From Jiangella alkaliphila (lineage in GTDB: Bacteria; Actinomycetota; Actinomycetes; Jiangellales; Jiangellaceae): 64,000 bases of DNA. The stretch spans positions 2,267,278 to 2,331,277 of the forward strand of contig NZ_LT629791.1 in NCBI RefSeq assembly GCF_900105925.1, in the 5' to 3' direction. How positions within the stretch are numbered: position 1 is the stretch's first letter; each line of letters opens with the position of its first letter. The notes below the pieces were generated by a model. That model did not search any database. It saw only the letters and a list, made by a program, of their open reading frames with translations, and had not been told where the DNA came from. This document shows, piece after piece, positions 35,457 through 43,768 of this stretch. The position numbers and the translations under genes are program-made.

Positions 35457-36583
35457 ACCGGGTCAACGTGATGCGCCCCTGGCTGGGCGACGAGGAGGTG
35501 GCCGCGGTCGCCGAGGCGATCCGGTCCGGCTGGGTCGCCCAGGGTCCGCGGGTCGCAGCCTTCGAGGCGCGGTTCGCCGCGGCCATGGAGGTGCCGCACG
35601 CGATCGCGACGTCGTCGTGCACGACGGCGCTGCACCTGGCGCTCGTCGTGGCCGGGGTGGGTCCGGGCGACGACGTCGTCGTGCCCTCGTTCTCGTTCAT
35701 CGCGACGGCCAACGCGGCGGTCTACGTCGACGCGCGGCCGGTGTTCGCCGACGTCGACCTCGCCACCGGCAACCTCACCCGCGACACCGTCGAGGCCGCG
35801 CTCACGCCGGCCACCCGCGCCGTCATCGTGGTCGACCAGGGCGGCGTTCCCGTCGACCTCGACCCGATCCGCGACCTGTGCGACCCGCGCGGCATCGTCG
35901 TCATCGAGGACGCCGCGTGCGGTGCCGGCTCGACGTACCGGGGCCGGCCGGTCGGCGCCACGGCGGAGATCACGGCGTGGTCGTTCCACCCGCGCAAGAT
36001 CATCACCACCGGTGAGGGCGGCATGGTCACCACCGGCCGCGACGACTGGGCCGGCCGGGCGCGGCGGCTGCGCGAGCACGCGATGAGCGTCTCGGCGGCC
36101 GACCGGCACGCCAGCGTGCTGGCCCCGGCCGAGGAGTACGCCGAGGTCGGCTTCAACTACCGGATGACCGACCTGCAGGCCGCGATGGGCCTGGTCCAGC
36201 TGGACCGGCTGCCCGAGATCGTCGCCCGCCGCCGCGCGCTGGCCGACGTCTACGCCAAGCAGCTCGCCGACATCCCGGGCCTGCGCCCGGTCGCCGACCC
36301 CGCGTGGGGAACCGGCAACTTCCAGTCCTTCTGGGTCGAGGTGGAGCCGGAGTACCCGCTGGGCCGCGAGTCGTTGCTCGCCCACCTGGCCGCCGCGGAC
36401 ATCTCCGCCCGCCGCGGCATCATGGCGGCGCACCACCAGCCGCCGTACCGGCATCTGACGCCGGCGGCGGGCCTGCCGGTGACGGACCGGCTCACCGACC
36501 ACACGCTGATCCTGCCGCTGTTCCATGAGCTCACCGAGAGCGACCAGGAGCGCGTCATCGCCGCATTGCGAGGGCCTGTGTGA
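35453..36583 (+). CDS. DegT/DnrJ/EryC1/StrS-family sugar aminotransferase (first copy)
   Basis: A 376-residue PLP-dependent aminotransferase converting a keto-sugar nucleotide to an amino sugar. The PLP lysine is Lys182 in SFHPRKIITTGEGGM. IATSSCTTALHLAL, PSFSFIATANAAVYV and IEDAACGAGSTYRGRPVG are typical, and FNYRMTDLQAAMGLVQL completes the pattern. With the preceding dehydrogenase and following acetyltransferase it fits an N-acetylated amino-sugar route. Confidence 0.92.
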   Translation: MNRVNVMRPWLGDEEVAAVAEAIRSGWVAQGPRVAAFEARFAAAMEVPHAIATSSCTTALHLALVVAGVGPGDDVVVPSFSFIATANAAVYVDARPVFADVDLATGNLTRDTVEAALTPATRAVIVVDQGGVPVDLDPIRDLCDPRGIVVIEDAACGAGSTYRGRPVGATAEITAWSFHPRKIITTGEGGMVTTGRDDWAGRARRLREHAMSVSAADRHASVLAPAEEYAEVGFNYRMTDLQAAMGLVQLDRLPEIVARRRALADVYAKQLADIPGLRPVADPAWGTGNFQSFWVEVEPEYPLGRESLLAHLAAADISARRGIMAAHHQPPYRHLTPAAGLPVTDRLTDHTLILPLFHELTESDQERVIAALRGPV

Positions 36584-37236
36584 GCAGGGCACTGTTGCTC
36601 GTCGCGGCCGGCGGCCTGGCCCGGGAGGTGCTCTCGGCCGTCCGCGCCGGCGCCGCGCCGGACCACGAGGTGGCCGGGTTCCTCGACGACGACCTCAGCA
36701 AGGCGGGGACCAGCGTCGACGGCGTGCCCGTGCTGGGCACGCTCGACGACGTCACCGGGCACCCCGATGCCGACCTGGTGCTCTGCGCCGGCCGTGGCGC
36801 CGCCCGGCGCGACCTCGCCGCCCGGCTGGCCAAGCTCGGCGTCGACGACACCCGGTACGCCCGCGTCGTCCACCCGTCCACGCCGGTCCCGGCGGGCTGC
36901 GTGGTGGGTGGCGGCAGCATCCTGCTGGCCGGAGTGGTGCTGACCGCGGCCGTCACCGTGGGCCGGCACGTGGTGTGCATGCCGCACGTCACCTTCACCC
37001 ACGACGACGTGGTGGAGGACTACGCCACGCTGGCCGCCGGGGTCGCCCTCGGCGGCGGCGTGACCGTCGGCGCGGCCGCGTACCTGGGGATGAACTCCTC
37101 GGTCCGCGAGCGGCGCCGGGTGGGGGACGACGCCGTCCTCGGGATGGGCGCCGCGCTGGTCGAGGACCAGCCGGCGCGGACGACCTGGGCCGGTGTGCCC
37201 GCACGGCCGCTGAGGCGGCAGGAGGAGCCGACGTGA
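36580..37236 (+). CDS. NeuD-like sugar N/O-acyltransferase
   Basis: A 218-residue acyltransferase. An N-terminal Rossmann-like half (VAAGGLAREVLSAVRAG, VAGFLDDDLS) precedes a left-handed beta-helix half with hexapeptide repeats (GGGSILLAGVVLTAAVTVGRHV, DYATLAAGVALGGGVTVGAAAYLGMNS). The family includes NeuD/PglD/WbpD-type enzymes that acetylate amino sugars. The GTG start overlaps the aminotransferase stop by 4 nt. The likely substrate is the product of the DegT enzyme upstream or downstream. Confidence 0.85.
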   Translation: MSRALLLVAAGGLAREVLSAVRAGAAPDHEVAGFLDDDLSKAGTSVDGVPVLGTLDDVTGHPDADLVLCAGRGAARRDLAARLAKLGVDDTRYARVVHPSTPVPAGCVVGGGSILLAGVVLTAAVTVGRHVVCMPHVTFTHDDVVEDYATLAAGVALGGGVTVGAAAYLGMNSSVRERRRVGDDAVLGMGAALVEDQPARTTWAGVPARPLRRQEEPT

Positions 37237-38345
37237 CGAACATCCCTCTGGTCGACCTGCGGGCGCAGCAGGCCGAGATCGCGGCCGAGGTGGAGCCGCT
37301 GGTCCTCGACGTGCTCCGCAGCGCCTGGTTCGTCGGCGGGCCGCACGTCGCGGCCTTCGAGACCGCCTACGCCGAGTACGTCGGGGCCGGCCACTGCGTC
37401 GGCGTCGCCAACGGGACCGACGCCATCGAGCTCGCGCTGCGGGTCGTGGGGGTCGGCGCCGACGACGAGGTGATCATGCCGGGCAACACGTTCATCGCGA
37501 CCGCCGAGGCGGCCTCGCGTATCGGCGCCGTCCCGGTGCCGGTCGACGTCGACCCCGAGCACCTGCTGATCGCGCCGGACGCCGTGGCCGCCGCGATCAC
37601 CGAGAAGACCCGCGCGATCGTCCCCGTCCACCTCTACGGGCAGGTGGCGCCGGTCGAGGCGCTGGAGCCGATCGCCGCCGCGGCCGGCGTCCCGATCGTC
37701 GAGGACGCCGCCCAGTCCCAGGGCGCCCGGCGGCACGGCCGGGCGGCCGGCGCCCTCGGCGCCGTCGCGGCCACGTCGTTCTACCCCGGGAAGAACCTCG
37801 GCGCCTCCGGCGACGGCGGCGGCGTCACGACGAACGACGCCGGCCTGGCCGCCGAGGTGCGCCTGCTGGCCAACCACGGCTCCGCGGTCAAGTACCAGCA
37901 CGAGGCGATCGGGATGAACTCCCGGCTCGACGCGATCCACGCGGTCACGCTGAACGCGAAGCTGGCCCGGCTTGAGGACTGGAACGAGCGGCGGCGGCAG
38001 GCCGCAGACCGGTACGCCGCGCTGCTGGACGGCGTTCCGGGCCTGCGGCTCCCGCGGTCGATGCCCGGCAACAGCGACGTCTGGCACCTGTACGTGGTGC
38101 GGGTCGAGGACCGCGACCGGGTGCTGGCGGAGCTGAACGCCGCCGGCGTGGGCGCCGCGCTGCACTACCCGGATCCGTGGTACCTGACGCCCGCGTACGC
38201 CGGTCTCGGCCATGCGGCCGGCACGTGCCCGGTGGCCGAGGCGGCGGCCGGCGAGATCCTCTCGCTGCCGCTCTACCCGCATCTCACCGCCGGACAGCAG
38301 GAGCAGGTCGCCACCGCTCTCGTCAAGGCGCTCGGCGGGCCGTGA
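37233..38345 (+). CDS. DegT/DnrJ/EryC1/StrS-family sugar aminotransferase (second copy)
   Basis: A 370-residue PLP aminotransferase. The PLP lysine is Lys187 in SFYPGKNLGASGDGG; VGVANGTDAIELALR, MPGNTFIATAEAASRIGAVPV and VEDAAQSQGARRHGR are conserved. The TSFYPGKNLGASGDGG form is typical of the WbpE/FdtB subgroup acting at C3. It differs clearly from the first copy, so the two probably aminate different positions or substrates. GGAGGAG lies just before the GTG start. Confidence 0.92.
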   Translation: MTNIPLVDLRAQQAEIAAEVEPLVLDVLRSAWFVGGPHVAAFETAYAEYVGAGHCVGVANGTDAIELALRVVGVGADDEVIMPGNTFIATAEAASRIGAVPVPVDVDPEHLLIAPDAVAAAITEKTRAIVPVHLYGQVAPVEALEPIAAAAGVPIVEDAAQSQGARRHGRAAGALGAVAATSFYPGKNLGASGDGGGVTTNDAGLAAEVRLLANHGSAVKYQHEAIGMNSRLDAIHAVTLNAKLARLEDWNERRRQAADRYAALLDGVPGLRLPRSMPGNSDVWHLYVVRVEDRDRVLAELNAAGVGAALHYPDPWYLTPAYAGLGHAAGTCPVAEAAAGEILSLPLYPHLTAGQQEQVATALVKALGGP

Positions 38346-39613
38346 CCATGGAACGGCGCCGGGTCCTCGTGCAGCTGGACAACCTCGAGCTCGGGGGAGC
38401 GCAGATCAACGCCGTGCAGCTGTCCGCGGCCGTGGCCGAGCACGGGTACGACAGCCTGCTCATCGGCCCGCGCGACACGCTGCCCGCCGGCGGGCCGTCG
38501 GTGCTGGACGTCAGTGCCGAGTACGGGGTGCGCGCGCAGGCCTACGACCGGCCGTCGTCGCTGCTGGGCCACGCCCGGGTGCTGACGCGGCACGCTCGCG
38601 GCGCGAAGGCGCAGGTCGTCCACGCCTTCAGCACCTCGGAGCGGGCCGCCTATTGGGGCGCGGGGCTGCTGGGCCGGCGCGCGCTGGTGCGCACCATCTA
38701 CGAGATGTCCTTCGACCCGCGGACCCACCCGTCGATCCCGCTGGTCATCGGCACCGGGTACCTGCGTGACGAACTGGCCGGCCGGCGCGGCGGCACAACG
38801 CTGATCAGCCCGCCGGTCGACATGACCAGGGACGCGCCCGGGGTCACCGACCGAGCCGCCTTCCGCCGCGGCCTCGGCCTGCCCGGCGACGCCGTCGTGC
38901 TGGCCATCGTCAGCCGGCTGTCGGAGGAGATGAAGGCGCACGGCATCGAGGACGCCATCGACGCCGTCGAGTGGCTCGGCGACCCGCGGGTGTACCTGGT
39001 CGTCGTCGGCACCGGCGACGCCGAGGCGCGGCTGCGGGCCATCGCCGACGGCGTCAACCTGCGGCTGGGCCGCACGGCGGTGGTGTTCACCGGCCCGCTG
39101 GCCGACCCGCGGCCGGCCTACGACGGCGCGGACGTCGCGCTGGGCATGGGCAGCTCCGCCGCGCGCGGGCTGGCCTTCGGCAAGCCGCTGGTCGTGCTCG
39201 GTGAGCGTGGCTGGAGCGGGGTCTTCCGGGCGCCCGATACCGAGGCGATCTTCCGGAGCAGCTTCTGGAGCCCGCGCGAGGTCGCCGGCGGCGTCGAGCT
39301 GCTGACCGGGCACCTGCGCGGGCTGGTCGGCGATGCCGCCGAGCGGGACCGGCTCGGGGCGGCCGCGCGGGCGTTCGCGGAGACGAACTTCGGCCTCGAC
39401 GCGATGGCGCTGCGCCTCGCCGGGGTGTACGACGAGGCGCTGCGCACCGCGTCGAGCCGCCAGTGGCTGCGCGACCTGGGCACCGAGCGCCGCATCCTGG
39501 CCGCCAAGCTGGGCCGCCTGACCGGCCGACGGGTGCCCGGCGCCCTGGAGTGGAAGCAGCGCGACGCCGACGTGGCCACGCGCGAGCCCGCACCGGAAGG
39601 GGTGGTGCGATGA
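38342..39613 (+). CDS. Glycosyltransferase, GT4-like
   Basis: A 423-residue GT-B glycosyltransferase. The N-terminal LVQLDNLELGGAQINAVQLSAAVAEHGY is an acceptor-domain start like other GT4 enzymes. The C-terminal donor domain holds LAIVSRLSEEMKAHGIEDAIDA, VVVGTGDAEARLRA and GSSAARGLAFGKPLVV. No signal peptide; cytoplasmic or peripheral membrane. The start is the GTG overlapping the previous stop, with ATG at 38348 as an alternative. Sugar specificity is unknown. Confidence 0.85.
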   Translation: MTMERRRVLVQLDNLELGGAQINAVQLSAAVAEHGYDSLLIGPRDTLPAGGPSVLDVSAEYGVRAQAYDRPSSLLGHARVLTRHARGAKAQVVHAFSTSERAAYWGAGLLGRRALVRTIYEMSFDPRTHPSIPLVIGTGYLRDELAGRRGGTTLISPPVDMTRDAPGVTDRAAFRRGLGLPGDAVVLAIVSRLSEEMKAHGIEDAIDAVEWLGDPRVYLVVVGTGDAEARLRAIADGVNLRLGRTAVVFTGPLADPRPAYDGADVALGMGSSAARGLAFGKPLVVLGERGWSGVFRAPDTEAIFRSSFWSPREVAGGVELLTGHLRGLVGDAAERDRLGAAARAFAETNFGLDAMALRLAGVYDEALRTASSRQWLRDLGTERRILAAKLGRLTGRRVPGALEWKQRDADVATREPAPEGVVR

Positions 39614-40839
39614 ACGCCGCCGGCTCCGGCCGCCAGTTGGGCGCGAAGCTCGCCAAGGCCGCCGGCATCCTCCGCCAGGACGGCCCGCGAGGGCTGGCGC
39701 AGCGGCTCACCCGGGTCGCCTACGACCGGCTCGACGCCGCCAGCCTGGACGAGCCGCTGCTGTACGACGACATCGCCGACTCCACGCGGCTCGACCTCGC
39801 CGTGCCCGAGCAGCGGCCGTCGCACTCGCAGCCCATGACCGTCGGCTGGGTGACGGTGCCGCCGCGGGCCGGGTCGGGCGGCCACACCACGTTGTTCCGC
39901 ATGGTCGAGGCGGTCGAGAAGGCCGGCCACCGGTGCGTGCTGTTCCTGTACGACCGCTACGGCGGCGACCTGCGCGAGCAGGAACGGGTCATCCGCGGCT
40001 GGTGGCCGGACATCCGCGCCGAGGTGCGCGACGCGTCGGCGGGCATCACCGGCGTCGACGCGTGCGTCGCGTCGTCGTGGGACACCGCGCACGTGCTGGC
40101 CCGGCGGGGCACGGCGCCGATGCGGCGGGCCTACTTCATCCAGGACTTCGAGCCGTACTTCTACCCGCGCGGCTCGCTGTACTCGCTGGCCGAGGACACC
40201 TACCGGTTCGGCTTCCGCAACATCGCGCTGGGCGAGATGGTCGCGCGGGCGTTGCGGTCGGAGCTCGGCCTGGCCCCGGACGTGACGGAGTTCGGCTGCG
40301 ACACGTCGGTGTACCGGCCGCTCGAGGACGGGGAACGCACCGGCGTGGTCCTGTACGCCCGGCCGAACGTGCCGCGGCGCGGCTACTGGCTGGCCCGGCT
40401 CGCGCTGCAGCGCTTCCACGAGCACCACCCCGAGGTCCCGATCCACTTCTACGGAACCGAGGTCAAGAACCTGCCGTTCCCGGCGGTGCAGCACGGCCGG
40501 CTCACCCCGGCCGAGCTGAACGAGCTGTACAACTCCAGCATCGCGGGCCTCGCGATGTCCTTCACCAACATCTCGCTGGTCGCCGAGGAGATGCTCGCGG
40601 CCGGCACCGTCCCCGTCGTCAACGACTCCGTGCACTCGCGGGCGGACCTGGTCAACGAGCACGTCGCCTGGGCTGCCCCGACGCCGCTGGGCATCGCGGC
40701 CGCGCTGAGCGCCGTCGTCACGCGCCCCGACGGGGACACCGCCGCGAAGGCCGCCGCGGCGTCGGTGCGGCAGTTCGGCTGGACCCGCGCCCAGGCCGAC
40801 GTGCTGCGCGTCCTCGAGGACGAGGTGTACGGGTCATGA
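39610..40839 (+). CDS. Glycosyltransferase, WsaF-like GT-B fold
   Basis: A 409-residue protein resembling rhamnosyltransferase WsaF-type enzymes: GWVTVPPRAGSGGHTTLFRMVEA in the N-terminal domain, RAYFIQDFEPYFYPRGSLYSLAEDTYRFGF, then VLYARPNVPRRGYWLARLAL and GLAMSFTNISLVAEEMLAAGTVPVVND in the C-terminal domain. Likely adds a deoxyhexose to the repeat unit (inference from resemblance). It is coupled to the upstream GT4 gene by a 4-nt overlap. Confidence 0.84.
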   Translation: MNAAGSGRQLGAKLAKAAGILRQDGPRGLAQRLTRVAYDRLDAASLDEPLLYDDIADSTRLDLAVPEQRPSHSQPMTVGWVTVPPRAGSGGHTTLFRMVEAVEKAGHRCVLFLYDRYGGDLREQERVIRGWWPDIRAEVRDASAGITGVDACVASSWDTAHVLARRGTAPMRRAYFIQDFEPYFYPRGSLYSLAEDTYRFGFRNIALGEMVARALRSELGLAPDVTEFGCDTSVYRPLEDGERTGVVLYARPNVPRRGYWLARLALQRFHEHHPEVPIHFYGTEVKNLPFPAVQHGRLTPAELNELYNSSIAGLAMSFTNISLVAEEMLAAGTVPVVNDSVHSRADLVNEHVAWAAPTPLGIAAALSAVVTRPDGDTAAKAAAASVRQFGWTRAQADVLRVLEDEVYGS

Positions 40840-40871
40840 CGCGGCGGACCAGCGACTGATCCGGTGTCGAG

Positions 40872-42446
40872 ATGATTGACCAGCAGCCGCAGGCGAGTGA
40901 GGCGCCAGACACGTCCGTCGGCCGGCAGGCCGCCGCGGGCGTGCTCTGGCTGACCGTCCAGAAGTGGGCGGTCCGGCTCTCCGGCCTGGTGACGATCGCC
41001 GTCCTCACCCGGTTCCTCAGCCCGGAGGACTTCGGCGTCGTCGCCGCGGCGTCGACGGTGCTGCCGTTCTTCTACCTGCTCGCCGACCTCGGGTTCGCCG
41101 CCTACATCGTCCAGGTCGACCACGCCGGCCGGCGGCTGCTGAGCACGGCGTTCTGGTTCTCCGCCCTCGCCGGGGTGCTGCTCGGCGGCGCCGTCGTCGC
41201 GGCCGCACCGCTGTTCGGGCTGGCCTTCGATTCCGACGATGTCGTGCCGGTGCTGCAGGTGCTGGCGCTGGCCGTGCTGGCGACGGCGCTCGGGTCGGTG
41301 CCGACGGCGATCCTGCGCCGCGAGATGCGGTTTCGGACGCTGGCCATCCAGGGCACCGTCGCGTCCGTCGTCGCGCAGGTCGTCGCCGTCGCGATGGTGC
41401 TCGGCGGGGCGGGCGTCTGGGCGCTGGTCGGCCAGGTGCTGACCGTCCAGGGGGTGACCGCGTTGCTGGCCTGGACGGCCGCGCGCTGGCGGCCGTCGTT
41501 CGCGTTCTCGCGCGACCAGTTCGTGGTCATGGCCCGGTTCGGCAGTCAGGTGCTCGGTGTCGAGTGCGTCGCGGTCAGCCGCCAGTGGGCCGAGACGGCG
41601 ATCGTCTCCGTCGGCCTCGGCATGGCGGCGCTCGGGTACCTCAACATCGCGCAGCGGCTGGTGCAGATCGTCCAAGAGCTGACCGGTGCGGCGCTGCTCC
41701 CGGTGACCATGGTCGCGTTCGCGAAGATCCGCGACTCCGCCGAACGGCTGCGCGACGCGTACCTGCGGGCGCTGCGCATGACGTACGCGCTGCTGGCGCC
41801 GCCGCTGACCCTGCTTGCCGTAGCGGCCCCGCTGATCCTGCCGCTGGTCTTCGGCGACGGCTGGGACGAGAGCGTGCCGGTGGCCCGGATCCTGGCCTTC
41901 GCGGGGATCCTGGTGGTCGGCGCGACGCTCGACCACGGGCTGTTCTACGGCCTCGGCCGGCCCGGCCGCTGGTTCGGGTACGCGCTGGCCATCGACGTGC
42001 TCACGGTGGCGGTCACGGCGGTCACCGTGCGGTGGGGGCTGGTCGGCGTGGCGACCGGCTTCCTCGGCGTGGCCGCCGTCGCCACGGTGTCGCGCTGGTT
42101 CCTGGTCGCGCGGCTGCTGCAGGCGCGGCCGTGGGCGCTGGCCGGGCCGTTCGGCTTCCTCGCCGCCGCGGTGCCCGTGGGCGCCGCCACCGGCTGGCTG
42201 GTCATGACGGCGTCGGCCGGGCTGCCGCCGGTCGTCCGGGTCGGGCTGATCGGGATCGCGATCCTGGCGGCCTACGGCGCCGTGACGATCTGGCTGGCGC
42301 ACCGGGTCGTCACCGACGTCGCCCGGTTCCTTCCCGGACAGAACGGGATCGACTACCTCGGACGGCACGTCCGGACCGACTATCTGCCTCGCCACACCCG
42401 GGCCGCCCGTGTCAACATTCTGGTCAACTCGATGGAGCACCCATGA
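40872..42446 (+). CDS. Polysaccharide flippase, MOP superfamily (Wzx-like)
   Basis: A 524-residue polytopic membrane protein with about twelve or more hydrophobic segments. VLWLTVQKWAVRLSGLVTIAVLTRFLSPEDFGVVAAAS and LLADLGFAAYIVQ at the N-terminus are typical of the PST/oligosaccharide flippase branch. It should move lipid-linked repeat units across the membrane for polymerisation. The start at 40872 lies 32 nt after the preceding gene, the only visible break in the coupling of this operon. It overlaps the next glycosyltransferase by 4 nt. Confidence 0.92.
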   Translation: MIDQQPQASEAPDTSVGRQAAAGVLWLTVQKWAVRLSGLVTIAVLTRFLSPEDFGVVAAASTVLPFFYLLADLGFAAYIVQVDHAGRRLLSTAFWFSALAGVLLGGAVVAAAPLFGLAFDSDDVVPVLQVLALAVLATALGSVPTAILRREMRFRTLAIQGTVASVVAQVVAVAMVLGGAGVWALVGQVLTVQGVTALLAWTAARWRPSFAFSRDQFVVMARFGSQVLGVECVAVSRQWAETAIVSVGLGMAALGYLNIAQRLVQIVQELTGAALLPVTMVAFAKIRDSAERLRDAYLRALRMTYALLAPPLTLLAVAAPLILPLVFGDGWDESVPVARILAFAGILVVGATLDHGLFYGLGRPGRWFGYALAIDVLTVAVTAVTVRWGLVGVATGFLGVAAVATVSRWFLVARLLQARPWALAGPFGFLAAAVPVGAATGWLVMTASAGLPPVVRVGLIGIAILAAYGAVTIWLAHRVVTDVARFLPGQNGIDYLGRHVRTDYLPRHTRAARVNILVNSMEHP

Positions 42447-43768
42447 CCGGTCGCCCGCACGTCCTCATCATCGTGCAGAACCTGCCCGTGCCGCTGGACC
42501 GGCGGGTCTGGCTGGAGTGCCAGGCGCTGCTCGCCCGCGGCTACCGCGTGAGCGTGATATGTCCCAAGGGTCCCGGAGATCCCGGCCACGAGGTCGTCGA
42601 GGGCGTCGACCTCCACAAATACAAGCCCGCGCCCGAGGCCAAGGGCCTGCTCGGATTCGTCTGGGAGTTCGCCTACAGCTGGCTGCGCGCCGCCTGGCTC
42701 ACGCTGCGGGTGCGGCGGTCCGGCCGGTTCCACCTCCTGCAGGCGTGCAACCCGCCGGACACCTACTGGCTGCTGGCGCTACTGTGGCGCCCGTTCGGGG
42801 TGCGGTTCGTCTTCGACCACCACGACCTCAACCCGGAGCTGTTCCTGTCCCGGTTCGGCGAACCGAGCGGCGGCGCGCAGCAGGCCCAGTACAAGGCGCT
42901 GGTCTGGCTGGAGCGGCGCACGTTCCGGGCCGCGCACCGGGTCATCTCCACCAACGAGTCGTACCGGGCGATCGCCATCCGCCGCGGCGGCAAGCGGCCC
43001 GAGCACGTCACCGTCGTGCGCAGCGGGCCCGACACCGAGCAGATGCGGCCGGTCTACCCGGAGCACCCGCGCCCGGCCGATGAGGTGGTGCTGGTCTACC
43101 TCGGCATCATGGGCCCGCAGGACGGGGTCGACCAGGTGCTCCTGGTCATGGACGAGCTGGTGCACCGGCGCGGACGCACCAACGTCAAGGCGACGCTGCT
43201 CGGGTTCGGCGACTGCCTGGAGGACCTCAAGGCGCAGTCCGCGGCGCTGGGGCTGAACCCGTACGTGACGTTCACCGGCCGCGTTGACCGCGTGCAGATC
43301 GCGGAGTACCTGAGCCGCGCCGACATCGGGATCGGCCCGGACCTCAAGACGCCGCTCAACGACGTCTCGACGATGAACAAGACGATGGAGTACATGGCCT
43401 ACGGGTTGCCGTCGGTGGCGTTCGACCTGGCCGAGACCCGGGTGTCCGGCGCCGGCAGCGTCCTCTACGTGCCGTCCGGCGACATCCACGCGTTCGCCGA
43501 CGCCGTCGAGAAGCTGATCGACGACCCCGGTGCGCGGGCCGACCTCGGCCGCGGTGCGCGGGCCCGGGTTGCCGCGGAGCTGGACTGGCGCGCGCAGGCC
43601 GAGGCGTACGTGGCGGTGTACGACGAGCTGGCCCGGTTCTCGCGGCCGGGGCCGGCCGTGCCGCCGGGCGAGCCCGGCCGCGTCGCCGACCCGCAGGGCC
43701 GCCGCTACGTCGACCTCGACGACACCGCCGAGTTCGACCGCTACCTCAGGGAGAGGAGGGCGCCGTGA
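42443..43768 (+). CDS. Glycosyltransferase family 4
   Basis: A 441-residue GT-B enzyme. VLIIVQNLPVPLDRRVWLECQALLARGYRV starts the acceptor domain; FDHHDLNPELFLSRF and VIRSGPDTEQMRPV follow as VTVVRSGPDTEQM. The donor domain has VYLGIMGPQDGVDQVLLVMDEL, ATLLGFGDCLEDLK and MNKTMEYMAYGLPSVAFD. The C-terminal 50 residues are an extra charged tail. Acts on lipid-linked intermediates in the cytoplasm. Confidence 0.9.
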   Translation: MTGRPHVLIIVQNLPVPLDRRVWLECQALLARGYRVSVICPKGPGDPGHEVVEGVDLHKYKPAPEAKGLLGFVWEFAYSWLRAAWLTLRVRRSGRFHLLQACNPPDTYWLLALLWRPFGVRFVFDHHDLNPELFLSRFGEPSGGAQQAQYKALVWLERRTFRAAHRVISTNESYRAIAIRRGGKRPEHVTVVRSGPDTEQMRPVYPEHPRPADEVVLVYLGIMGPQDGVDQVLLVMDELVHRRGRTNVKATLLGFGDCLEDLKAQSAALGLNPYVTFTGRVDRVQIAEYLSRADIGIGPDLKTPLNDVSTMNKTMEYMAYGLPSVAFDLAETRVSGAGSVLYVPSGDIHAFADAVEKLIDDPGARADLGRGARARVAAELDWRAQAEAYVAVYDELARFSRPGPAVPPGEPGRVADPQGRRYVDLDDTAEFDRYLRERRAP

